DNA from: DASXHD01 sp036488725
GTDB lineage: Bacteria > Myxococcota_A > Polyangia > Polyangiales > Polyangiaceae
Length of the DNA stretch: 64,000 nt
Assembly (NCBI GenBank): GCA_036488725.1
Contig: DASXHD010000011.1
Span: 55,642 to 119,641 of the forward strand
Direction: 5' to 3'
Shown: positions 1-7,426 of the stretch, in pieces
Layout of the letters: each line of letters begins with the position of its first letter
Position numbering within the stretch: the stretch's first letter is position 1
Translations under genes and position numbers: made by a program
Notes under the pieces: model-generated
The model's input: only the letters and a program-made list of their open reading frames with translations
Told to the model about the DNA's origin: nothing
Database searches by the model: none

Positions 1-1
1 G

Positions 2-490
2 ACGGCCGGCACCGGACCCTACGCGCTCCTTCACCGCGAGTTCACCGGCGTCATCACGACCTCGGCCCACCTCGCGTTCGATCTGCGCGTCGACAAATAT
101 CCGTCGTCGACGTCCTCGTTTTTTTCGACGGGCTCCATCACGCTGGCGACGGCGAACGGCGGCGGCATCGGCTTCGACATCGCGCAGCAAGGCTCGCTCT
201 TTCAGGAGAGCGTGTTCCTCGCCGACGGCGGCGCCGAATATCCGACGCTCAATCTCACGGCAGATCCCCCGCTCGGCAAATGGGTTCACGTCGACGTGCT
301 CTTGTCGTTCGGCAACGGGCTCGCGACGGCGCAAGTTCTCTTCGACGGTAAGACGGTGCTCGCGCCGACCAACCTCGACGGCCGCATTCCGTGGGGCACG
401 CCCGAGCTCACCATCGGCGAGACCTACGTCGATCCGCAAAACGACGGCGTCGCGTTTCTCACCGACAACGTGATGTTCGACTTCCAGTGA
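2..490 (+). CDS. C-terminal part of a secreted beta-rich (LamG-like) protein, 5' truncated by the window
   Basis: An open frame runs from the first bases of the window to a TGA at 488-490, so the gene begins upstream; 162 residues are visible. The sequence is rich in alternating hydrophobic and polar residues with Gly/Asp turns, and has the pattern of a concanavalin-like jelly roll: a strand series around FDLRVDKYP, a KWVHVDVLL strand, then a closing TDNVMFDF strand. Many myxobacterial surface lipoproteins end this way. No catalytic motif is visible. The fold is inferred from strand pattern only; the N-terminus and any signal peptide are outside the window. Confidence 0.7.
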   Translation, partial: TAGTGPYALLHREFTGVITTSAHLAFDLRVDKYPSSTSSFFSTGSITLATANGGGIGFDIAQQGSLFQESVFLADGGAEYPTLNLTADPPLGKWVHVDVLLSFGNGLATAQVLFDGKTVLAPTNLDGRIPWGTPELTIGETYVDPQNDGVAFLTDNVMFDFQ

Positions 491-494
491 CCCG

Positions 495-740
495 CTAGTT
501 CAGCAGCTTGCCGGGCACGGGCGGCGGCTCGTCTTCGCCGTCGGCTTTTTTTCGTGCGGCTTCGGCCTTCGCGGCGAGCTCGTCGCGACGTTTCGAATCG
601 GCTTCGCGCGCCGCCGCGCGGTCCCACTGCCGAGCAGCTTCGCGCCACGCGAGCTCGGCCGCGCGCTCGTCGCGTGCGTCGAGCGCTTTTTGCTCTTCTT
701 GCTGGGCCTTGGCGATGTGCGGATTTTTACCGAAAGCCAT
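495..740 (-). CDS. Small charged helical protein, unknown function
   Basis: 81 residues beginning MAFGKNPHIAKAQ. The body is almost entirely helix-forming and highly charged, rich in Ala, Glu, Arg and Lys (for example RAAELAWREAARQWDRAAA), followed by a Pro-rich tail (EPPPVPGKLLN). It has no signal peptide or membrane segment, so it is probably cytoplasmic. An in-frame start exists five codons upstream (755), but MAFGKNP gives the more natural N-terminus. It converges with the preceding gene with only 4 bp between stops. I do not recognise a family; it could be a small coiled-coil protein. Confidence 0.6.
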   Translation of the reverse strand: MAFGKNPHIAKAQQEEQKALDARDERAAELAWREAARQWDRAAAREADSKRRDELAAKAEAARKKADGEDEPPPVPGKLLN

Positions 741-756
741 GTGCTCACGTACCACG

Positions 757-762
757 TACGCT
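757..762 (+). promoter_or_regulatory. Putative -10 box of a leaderless promoter
   Basis: TACGCT ends 6 bases before the ATG at 769 and no Shine-Dalgarno sequence precedes that ATG. The spacing places the transcription start at or next to the start codon. One of fifteen such boxes in this window. Confidence 0.5.
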
Positions 763-768
763 TCGTGA

Positions 769-1146
769 ATGAATCAACAAGGTGAGGTCTGCCGCGTTTG
801 CGGCGGCGATGGTCGGATCGCGAACGCGTTCGGGAGCACGACCACGTGCCCGAGCTGTCACGGCGGCGGGCGGCGCGTCGAAACGTCGGGCTTCCACGAC
901 GTGACGAAGACGAAGCCATCGCACCACAAGCCGCAAGCCAAGAGCGGCGCGGCGTCGAAGGAGGAGCCGTGGCCCACGTCGCTCTCGGGGCAGCTCCTCG
1001 CCAACGAGGTGAAGGCGAGCATCACGTGCACGCCGGAGGTGAAGGCGCGCATCATCCGAGAAATCATCGACCACGAGTCGACGCACGGCGATTGCACGCA
1101 GACGTTCACGAAAAAAATCCGCAAGCAGGTCCGCCCGCGCGTTTGA
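769..1146 (+). CDS. DnaJ-type zinc-finger protein lacking a J domain
   Basis: 125 residues. Near the N-terminus two CxxCxGxG-like modules (CRVCGGDG and CPSCHGGG, about residues 8-34) match half of the zinc-binding Cys-rich domain of DnaJ/Hsp40, which binds one zinc ion through four Cys. There is no J domain and no DnaJ C-terminal domain. The rest is basic and partly helical (TPEVKARIIREIIDHES), ending KKIRKQVRPRV. It may be a small zinc-ribbon adaptor or nucleic-acid/protein binder; chaperone activity should not be assumed. It converges with the next gene 4 bp away. Confidence 0.7.
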   Translation: MNQQGEVCRVCGGDGRIANAFGSTTTCPSCHGGGRRVETSGFHDVTKTKPSHHKPQAKSGAASKEEPWPTSLSGQLLANEVKASITCTPEVKARIIREIIDHESTHGDCTQTFTKKIRKQVRPRV

Positions 1147-1150
1147 GACG

Positions 1151-1414
1151 TCAGGACTGCGAGCGGAAGTCGACGCCGATTTCGCGGCCCGTTTCGGTCG
1201 AGATGCGGCAGTCCCAAAAAGTTTGGCCGCGGTCCGTGGTGAGCGCGAACTCACGCGAGCTGTAACCGGCGCCGCCGAGCGCGTCGTGGAAGCGCTCGGG
1301 ATCGGCGTCGTCTTCGAGCTTGAAGCGGAGGCAGTAAGTCGTCGGGACGAAATCGCTCACGACGAACTCGCTCGGCGCGCGGCCCGAGCCTCTCAGCGTG
1401 ATCGCGATTCGCAT
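1151..1414 (-). CDS. Small conserved hypothetical protein
   Basis: 87 residues starting MRIAITLRGSG. The start at 1414 is supported by AGAAGG about 6 bases upstream on the minus strand. The sequence has a mixed alpha/beta look, with strands such as YCLRFKLEDD and REFALTTDRG, and no signal peptide, Cys cluster or membrane segment. No family is recognised. It is divergent from the lipoprotein gene at 1490. Confidence 0.6.
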   Translation of the reverse strand: MRIAITLRGSGRAPSEFVVSDFVPTTYCLRFKLEDDADPERFHDALGGAGYSSREFALTTDRGQTFWDCRISTETGREIGVDFRSQS

Positions 1415-1489
1415 GCCTTCTCGTAGCACGGACCGAAGGCAGACATCGTGCGCCGCGCGCGTAGGAAGCGGCACACGAAAGGAATCGTC

Positions 1490-2182
1490 ATGATCGCTTC
1501 CCGCATGCTTTCCATTTTCGCGACCGCTTGGATCGTCGGCTGCGGCGGTGCGACGCCAGCGCCCGCCTCCACGGCCACGACGGCCCAAACGACCGAGCCG
1601 AAACCCGCCACCACGGCGATCGACGCGAACAAGCCCGCGGAGAGCGCGAAGAGCGGCCTCACCGAAGAAAAGCTCCGTGCCGCCAAATCGCTCGGCGAGC
1701 CTTTTCCCGAGGTCGACGCAGTCGTCAAAGAAGTCGGGCCGCCGACCGCGCAAGGAACGGCGACGCGGCGCGAGTGGTACTTCGACAAGAAGGCTTCCGG
1801 TAAATCGCTGTACTGCGACACGGTCGACGTCATCAAGAGCCCGCGCGGCAAAGCGATCTTCGACAGCTCGGTCTACACGTCGCCCGAGTGCGCGAAGGTC
1901 AGCGCGACCAGCGCCAAGCTCCTCGCGGTGCTCGACTCGCTCGGCAGCGAGGGCGAAAAGCAGGTCGATTCGGCGCTCGACGCCGTCGCGAAGAAGAACG
2001 TTTCGTTCGACGACGTCGCCGGAGCGTTCGAGAAGAAGCTCGGAAAAGCGCAGATCAGCGGAGAGCCCGCGTTCAGCGCGTGGAAGTACACGAACGAGGA
2101 CGGCGAGTGCCGCATGTTGGTCCTCACGTCGCATCTCGGGAGCCAGGCGTCGCAGGCGATTTGGGGCGTCGGCTGCGACTGA
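1490..2182 (+). CDS. Putative secreted lipoprotein
   Basis: 230 residues. The start at 1490 is preceded by AAGGA and gives a typical lipoprotein signal: MIASRMLSIFATAWIVGC with the lipobox Cys at residue 18, followed by a Thr/Ala/Pro-rich linker. The mature part is a soluble domain with alternating strands and helices and three Cys (in LYCDTVD, SPECAKV, DGECRML). An in-frame start at 1448 exists but would put a basic extension before the signal peptide. Function unknown; expected to be membrane-anchored by lipid. Confidence 0.75.
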   Translation: MIASRMLSIFATAWIVGCGGATPAPASTATTAQTTEPKPATTAIDANKPAESAKSGLTEEKLRAAKSLGEPFPEVDAVVKEVGPPTAQGTATRREWYFDKKASGKSLYCDTVDVIKSPRGKAIFDSSVYTSPECAKVSATSAKLLAVLDSLGSEGEKQVDSALDAVAKKNVSFDDVAGAFEKKLGKAQISGEPAFSAWKYTNEDGECRMLVLTSHLGSQASQAIWGVGCD

Positions 2183-2186
2183 CGCG

Positions 2187-3248
2187 TCAAGGCTTCGACG
2201 ACGGGAGCACAGAGAAGGGTGACGGCGCGGCCTTCGTCGCGACGAGCGCTTCGATGCGGCGCCTCGCGTCCGACGAGACCGCCGCGAGGAGCGGCGCGAA
2301 CATGCGATCCACGACGGCGATCGCGGCGCGCACGTTTTCGTCCGCGCGTTCGATCTCCGGCGCGAGCTCGGCGCGGAGGCGCTCGATGACGAGGAGGTTC
2401 GGCGCGACGTCGAACGCCCAAAGCTCGGCGTCCGCCGTGTCTGCGCCGATGACGCGCGCGCACTTCTGCACGAAGGGCATCGCGCTCGGCAGCGCGCCGA
2501 CGATGGTGCGCGTCGCGCGGCGAAGTCGCTCGCGGTCGAGGAGCGCGACCTCCGGAGGGCTGGGCGCGTCGAGGTCGAGGCCCTCTTCTCGCGCCGCCTC
2601 CATGACGAGGCGCTCGGCTCTCGCGAGGTCTTCTTCGAAGTCGGCCGAAAGAACGTCCGGATCGGTGGGGTCCTCGCCGCGCGCCGCGTGGACCCACGCG
2701 CGCTGGAGCTCGCGCTTTTGCAGCGCGCACGTCGGCGTGAGCGGACAGCGCTCGCAGCGCCGATCGCACCAGTTGTAAGGCGGGTTCAGGGCGAGCGGCG
2801 TGAGAATCTTTTCGTAGACGTTGTCGCACCAGTCGTTGTCGAGCTCTTCGCGCAAGACGAAGCCGTTACCTTCGTAGAGTCGGCGCGCGGAGGCGAAGCG
2901 GCGCGACGAGTCGAGCCAGATGCGCTCGTAGCCGGCCGCCCGCGCGAACGCCTCGGCGTGCGCGTAGAGCGCGCGTCCGACGCCGCGACCGCGCGCGGTC
3001 TTGGCGACGTAGAGACGTTTGAGCTCGCACGTTGCGCCCTCCTTCGGACGCACCGCGACGGTGCCGGCGATTACGCCATCGATTTCGTCGACCCAAAAAC
3101 CGGCGCGCTTGCCGCGGTATCCCGAGGCGACGTCGGCGAGATCGCGCTCGACGCCGCCGACGTTCGCTTCGAATCCGTGCTCGACGAGGACGTCTCGAAC
3201 GAGCGCGAGCACGGCGTCGCGATCGCTCGCGCGATAGGCGCGGATCAA
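2187..3248 (-). CDS. GNAT N-acetyltransferase fused to a Cys4/helical domain
   Basis: 353 residues if read from the TTG at 3246-3248, which overlaps the TGA stop of the UbiD gene and directly begins the GNAT fold (IRAYRASDRDA); this implies translational coupling. Residues 1-150 are a GNAT domain with the acetyl-CoA loop RGRGVGRA at about 87-94. Residues 155-353 are a second module opening with CDRRCERCPLTPTC (C161, C165, C168, C174, a likely metal site), followed by an all-helical region. No GNAT function for that module is known to me. The substrate is unknown. The long frame upstream of 3248 is only a shadow of the UbiD gene. Confidence 0.75.
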   Translation of the reverse strand: MIRAYRASDRDAVLALVRDVLVEHGFEANVGGVERDLADVASGYRGKRAGFWVDEIDGVIAGTVAVRPKEGATCELKRLYVAKTARGRGVGRALYAHAEAFARAAGYERIWLDSSRRFASARRLYEGNGFVLREELDNDWCDNVYEKILTPLALNPPYNWCDRRCERCPLTPTCALQKRELQRAWVHAARGEDPTDPDVLSADFEEDLARAERLVMEAAREEGLDLDAPSPPEVALLDRERLRRATRTIVGALPSAMPFVQKCARVIGADTADAELWAFDVAPNLLVIERLRAELAPEIERADENVRAAIAVVDRMFAPLLAAVSSDARRRIEALVATKAAPSPFSVLPSSKP

Positions 3249-5062
3249 AAAAGCCCCGCGAGCGGGCCGCCGCGAACCGCGAGCGACTCGATGCGCTGCG
3301 TGACGGCCGGATCCTCTTCGAGCACGGCGGCTTGACCCGGCTTGATGCGCGCGTCGATCACGATCGAGCCTTTGCAGCCCCACGCTTTGTCGCGCACGAA
3401 CGCGCCGAAGCCGTGAACGTGGCGCGCGGGATCGGATCGCGTGAAGGTGACCCAGAGAAAATTCGCGAGCGTGCGCGCCGTGAACTCGGCGTCGTCGACG
3501 AGCACGACGAGCGGAAAACCCTCGATCGCGTCCGCGGGAAGCGACTCGCAAAAGCGCTCGGCCGTGCCCGGCTCCCACGCCGGCGCCGAAATTGCGAGCA
3601 CGCCCGGCAGCGCGACACGCGCCTCCGCGAACCCACTCGGCAGTCCGAGCGACTGCACGCGCGTCGCGAGCGTCCGCCTTTTTTCGCCGCACGCCGCGAT
3701 GACGACCTTCGACCCTTCGTGGAGCGCGGTGCCCGAATAGTCGAGCGTGTCGATCGTCGTGTTGGTTTGAAAATGCAAATCGCGCTCGGGATCGACGCGC
3801 TCGAGGATGTGCGCCAAGAACGCGCGCACGTCGCTCGCGCGAAGACTCGGCGCGCCCGCGCCGTCGGCGATGAAGAGATATTTCGCGAGCGACAGCTGTC
3901 CTTGCCCGAGGATCGCGTTCGCTTGCGAGAGGAGCTCCATCGGGCGCGCCGTCTTCGCGTACGGCGCGTAACGCTCGCTCCCGATCGCGAGGAGCAGCGG
4001 ATGCACGCCCGCTTCGTCGACCGCGTGCACCTCGCGCACGCCGGGGATGACGCTCACGACCGCCGCGCCGAAAAGATCGTGGACGATCTCGCCGAACACG
4101 CTGTCCTCTTGAGGCGGCCGCCCGACGACGGTGAACGGCCAGATCGCGTCGTCGCGATGGCTCACCGACTCGACACGCAAGACCGGAAACATGTGCTCTT
4201 CGGAGTAGTAGCCGAGGTGATCGCCGAACGGACCTTCGCGTGCGAGCACGCCCGCTTCGATGCGACCGCGGATCACGAAGTCGGCGTCGGCGTGGACCGG
4301 CGGTCCGTCCTCGGGCCGAACCCAGCGCGTCGCGCGGCCCGCGAGCACGCCTGCGAAGACGACCTCGGGCATGCCCTCGGGCAATGGGAGCACCGCGGCG
4401 AGGCTCATCGCCGGCGGGCCGCCGACGAAGACGTTCACCCAGAGCGGCTCGCCGCGCGCGCGCGCCGCCGCGTGATGCACGCCGATGCCGCGATGAATCT
4501 GATAGTGAAGCCCGACTTCGCGATTGAGCTCGTAATCATTTCCGGAGAGCTGCACGCGGTACATGCCGAGGTTCGATTGTCCGAAGCCGGGCGCGTCGGG
4601 GTGCTCGGTGTAGACCTGCGGCAGCGTGATGAACGGGCCGCCGTCGCGCGGCCACGCGCGAACGCGCGGCAAATCCGCGACGCGCGAGGCGACCGCGAGC
4701 GACGCGCCCGAGCGCACGAAACGCGGAAACGCGTGTGCGAGCGCGCGCGGGAGATTCGCGAGCGGCCTCGGGCGGCGCAACAAATCCGCCGGCGCGACGC
4801 GCGCGGAGATCGCGGCCCGCGCGTCGTCGAGCCCGTGACGAAGCATGTAATACGCACGTTCTTTCGTGCCGAACAAATTCGAGACCAGCGGGAAGCGCGA
4901 GCCGCGCGCGTTGCGAAAGAGCAGCGCAGGTCCCCCCGCGGCGAACACGCGACGGTGCACCGCCGCGACCTCGAGGTCGGCGTCGAGCTCGGCGTCGATC
5001 GCGCGGAGCATGCCGGCGCGCTCGAGATCGTCGACGCAGTCGCGGAGCGACGTGTGAGCCAT
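3245..5062 (-). CDS. UbiD-family (prenylated-FMN) decarboxylase
   Basis: 605 residues starting MAHTSLRDCVDDL. UbiD-family enzymes reversibly decarboxylate aromatic or unsaturated acids using prenylated FMN; E. coli UbiD acts on 4-hydroxy-3-polyprenylbenzoate in ubiquinone synthesis. Family marks are the cofactor region NLGMYRVQLSGND...HRGIGVHH and the active-site stretch EGPFGDHLGYYSEEHMFPV, in which the Glu and the Asp-His are the conserved catalytic segment. The length is somewhat above the usual ~490-500 because of a longer C-terminal part. No UbiX is visible in the window, so the cofactor must come from elsewhere. It lies in a minus-strand run and is coupled to the GNAT gene. The exact substrate is not determinable. 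Confidence 0.9.
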   Translation of the reverse strand: MAHTSLRDCVDDLERAGMLRAIDAELDADLEVAAVHRRVFAAGGPALLFRNARGSRFPLVSNLFGTKERAYYMLRHGLDDARAAISARVAPADLLRRPRPLANLPRALAHAFPRFVRSGASLAVASRVADLPRVRAWPRDGGPFITLPQVYTEHPDAPGFGQSNLGMYRVQLSGNDYELNREVGLHYQIHRGIGVHHAAARARGEPLWVNVFVGGPPAMSLAAVLPLPEGMPEVVFAGVLAGRATRWVRPEDGPPVHADADFVIRGRIEAGVLAREGPFGDHLGYYSEEHMFPVLRVESVSHRDDAIWPFTVVGRPPQEDSVFGEIVHDLFGAAVVSVIPGVREVHAVDEAGVHPLLLAIGSERYAPYAKTARPMELLSQANAILGQGQLSLAKYLFIADGAGAPSLRASDVRAFLAHILERVDPERDLHFQTNTTIDTLDYSGTALHEGSKVVIAACGEKRRTLATRVQSLGLPSGFAEARVALPGVLAISAPAWEPGTAERFCESLPADAIEGFPLVVLVDDAEFTARTLANFLWVTFTRSDPARHVHGFGAFVRDKAWGCKGSIVIDARIKPGQAAVLEEDPAVTQRIESLAVRGGPLAGLF

Positions 5063-5081
5063 GGGGCTCACACCATACCTC

Positions 5082-5714
5082 TCAGCTCGTCTGGCGGTGA
5101 AGCGAGACTGCGCCGCACTCGCTGTCGTCGATCGCGCCGGCGAAGCTGTCGCCGTCGAAGCGGCCGTGCATGCCGACGATGTGATGGTTCGGCATCGGGG
5201 TGCCGACCCAGCCGTCGGGCAGAAACTTCGCGTCGCCGGTCGCGGGGTCGAGGACGCCGTGCTGCGCGTAGATGCCGTGGAGGCCGGTCGGGCTGGTCGC
5301 GCTGCCGAGGACGCGGAACGAGTTGCCGTGCACGCGCTCGACGTGAATCGCGAACGCGTAGACATCGCCGACGCATTCGTAGGTTCCGACCCAGTCGCCG
5401 ACGCGCGGTCTCGAGGCGCCGAGCGCGCGCATCGGCGCGTTCGTGACGCCGCTCGTCGACGCGTGGCCGGGAGCTTGGCCCGCGGGGGCGCGCGATGCGT
5501 GAGCACCGGCACCCGCGGTCGCGCCCGCGCGGCCGCTGGGCGCATCGACGAGGCCGACCTCGATCGCGCCGTGCGGCGCGACGTGCCCGGTCGCGCCGAT
5601 GTCGACCGGCGCGCGATGCGACACGACGACGAAGCTCGCGAAAATTGCGACGTGCGCGAACGCCGAAAAAAGCGTGCAAACTGCACGCGTCAGAAAGGTC
5701 TCGTCGGGCAGCAC
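5082..5714 (-). CDS. Membrane-anchored protein with lipocalin-like C-terminal domain
   Basis: 210 residues from a GTG at 5712-5714. An N-terminal hydrophobic segment (about residues 11-33, TLFSAFAHVAIFASFVVV) looks like a signal anchor. A Gly/Ala/Pro-rich linker (about 55-95) follows, then a compact beta-rich domain of about 110 residues beginning RVGDWVGTYECVGD with several Gly-Asp turns. The architecture suggests a periplasmic beta domain tethered to the inner membrane. No family is recognised. It sits 19 bp upstream of the UbiD gene and follows the lipoprotein at 5752 on the same strand. Confidence 0.65.
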   Translation of the reverse strand: MLPDETFLTRAVCTLFSAFAHVAIFASFVVVSHRAPVDIGATGHVAPHGAIEVGLVDAPSGRAGATAGAGAHASRAPAGQAPGHASTSGVTNAPMRALGASRPRVGDWVGTYECVGDVYAFAIHVERVHGNSFRVLGSATSPTGLHGIYAQHGVLDPATGDAKFLPDGWVGTPMPNHHIVGMHGRFDGDSFAGAIDDSECGAVSLHRQTS

Positions 5715-5751
5715 GTACGATTTGATACGCGCGGCCGCGTGGCCGGCTTCC

Positions 5752-6639
5752 TCAGTAAAGAGAAGGCGCGAGGCTCAAGACCGCCGCGAGCTGTTGCTCC
5801 GACGCGCTCAGGTGAATCGCGACGCGGCGATCGACGGGCTTGACCTCGACGTTGTTGAGGACGCCACCCGTCACGATGCGCACGGCGAACGTGTTCCTCG
5901 CGCGGATGAACGCGGCGATCGCGGCGGCGTCGCGCTGGGCCGCGGCTGCGTCGGGGCAGTCGGCTTCGGCGAAAATGTCCGCGCCGCCGTCGGCCGGACG
6001 CGAGTCGATCCACACGCGCGCTTCGGTGATGTCGTCGGGCACGCCCTCGACGTGGCTCGCGGGATCCGGGATGCGCACGCGCGCCGCTTCGTGCGCGTGG
6101 AAGGTGGGTGCGCTCGGCGGGTGCGCGAGGAGATCGCGCGCCGCGACGTCGGCGTGATCGGCGGGCGCGATGCGAACGACGTGAGGCTGCGCGCGCAAGA
6201 AGACGACGTCGGCGTGGTTGACGACGCCGCGCCAGGCTTTGAGCCCGCTGCCGAGATTCACCGGCTGCGCGACCGAAGCGATCGCGCCGTCGACTTGCGC
6301 GTCGGGGACGTCGTGGCGAACGAGCATGTCGTTGCCGTCCTCGGTCATCCAATCGAGATCGCGCACGGGGTCGATCGTCGGAAACGCGCGCCAGGCAGGC
6401 GCGCCGCGGATCATGCCGTCGACGCGCGCGCCCTCCGGGTGCTTGCGGATCTCGGCGAAGCTGACGACGACGGACGTGCCCCCGCCGCGGACGTGCGGCG
6501 CGATCGTCGCGGGAGGCGGCGCCGACACATCGGCCGACACGCTCGGCAACGGCGCCGGCTCGGGGACCTGCACGGCGACCGGCTCGGCCGCGCCGCCGCA
6601 CGCGCACGCGAAAAGAATCGAAGCCGTCGCGCGTCTCAC
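5752..6639 (-). CDS. Putative secreted lipoprotein
   Basis: 295 residues from a GTG at 6637-6639, preceded by GAGGA at good spacing. The N-terminus MRRATASILFACACGG contains a lipobox ending in Cys, then a Pro/Val-rich linker and a soluble domain with conserved-looking segments (VVVSFAEIRKHPEG, VNHADVVFLRA, NTFAVRIVTGG). Similar proteins with no assigned role are common in myxobacteria. It lies 7 bp downstream of the PEGA-like gene and is probably co-transcribed with it and the kinase. Confidence 0.7.
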   Translation of the reverse strand: MRRATASILFACACGGAAEPVAVQVPEPAPLPSVSADVSAPPPATIAPHVRGGGTSVVVSFAEIRKHPEGARVDGMIRGAPAWRAFPTIDPVRDLDWMTEDGNDMLVRHDVPDAQVDGAIASVAQPVNLGSGLKAWRGVVNHADVVFLRAQPHVVRIAPADHADVAARDLLAHPPSAPTFHAHEAARVRIPDPASHVEGVPDDITEARVWIDSRPADGGADIFAEADCPDAAAAQRDAAAIAAFIRARNTFAVRIVTGGVLNNVEVKPVDRRVAIHLSASEQQLAAVLSLAPSLY

Positions 6640-6646
6640 GGCTTCC

Positions 6647-7426
6647 TCAAAACACGAACGCGGCGCGCGCCGGATCGAAGCCCATCGCGCGCGGATGCGC
6701 GTGCTGCGCGTGTTGGATGAACGCCCAAGTCGCGATGCCCGCGGTGACGAGGCCGACGACGAGCCCGATGTCGCCGAAGACGAACTCGGTCAAGGTCTCG
6801 CTCTGATGACTCGCGACGTTGCAGCTCGCGCCGTCGCTCTTGCAGGCCTGAATCGTCGAATATCCGGTGATCGCGAGGAGCGCGAAGCCGACGAATCCAG
6901 CGGCGGCGGTCGCGGTCATCGCCCACGCGAGCGTGGGGCGCGTCGGCGGCGCGACGACCAGCGAGCCGAAGCGAACGCGGAGCGCGCGATCTTTTTCGCC
7001 CTCGCGCAGCACGATCGTCTCCTGGCTCGGCGGGTCGCCGGCGTGCTCGTAGCGCAGGCGGTGCTCGCCCGGGTCGAGCGGGATCGCGCCGCCGTCGAGG
7101 TGCGATTTCACGAGCGTGCCGTCGATGCTCACGCGGACGTCGCTCGTGTCGCGGCCCGCCGAAGTCGCCGCGATGACGATCGTCGGCACGCGCCGCTCGA
7201 CGTCTTGCATCCAGCGCACGCAATCGCCGCGCACCGGGCCCGGGCAGTCTTCGTGCGCGCACGTCACGAACTGCGCGCGCGATTCGACGAGACGACCTTC
7301 GTCGCGGAGCTTCTGTCCCGCGTCGGACGCGGCCACGCACGCCGCGGTGTCCGCGCGCGCCGCGGCGGAAAAGAGCGTCGCACAAGCGACGCACAAGACG
7401 GCGAGCTTCACTGCGTCTTCAGACAT
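6647..7426 (-). CDS. PEGA-like domain membrane protein, partner of the adjacent kinase
   Basis: 259 residues with a signal peptide (LAVLCVACATLFSAAARA). A Cys-rich helical segment (about 25-75) resembles the short repeat region often found before PEGA domains, and a PEGA-like beta domain (about 95-155) contains VRVSIDGTLV and the turn LDPGEHRLRYEHAG. Two C-terminal hydrophobic segments follow (about 164-188 and 215-237). The gene overlaps the kinase's 3' end by 19 bp, so the two are almost certainly coupled. In myxobacteria such PEGA proteins often accompany Pkn2-type kinases; a role in envelope sensing is inference. Confidence 0.75.
   Translation of the reverse strand: MSEDAVKLAVLCVACATLFSAAARADTAACVAASDAGQKLRDEGRLVESRAQFVTCAHEDCPGPVRGDCVRWMQDVERRVPTIVIAATSAGRDTSDVRVSIDGTLVKSHLDGGAIPLDPGEHRLRYEHAGDPPSQETIVLREGEKDRALRVRFGSLVVAPPTRPTLAWAMTATAAAGFVGFALLAITGYSTIQACKSDGASCNVASHQSETLTEFVFGDIGLVVGLVTAGIATWAFIQHAQHAHPRAMGFDPARAAFVF

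Noticed and set aside
3032..5446. 804-codon open frame on the plus strand
   Set aside because: It is the shadow of the UbiD gene on the other strand; its product is extremely Arg/Ala-rich with no fold, as expected from high-GC antisense frames.
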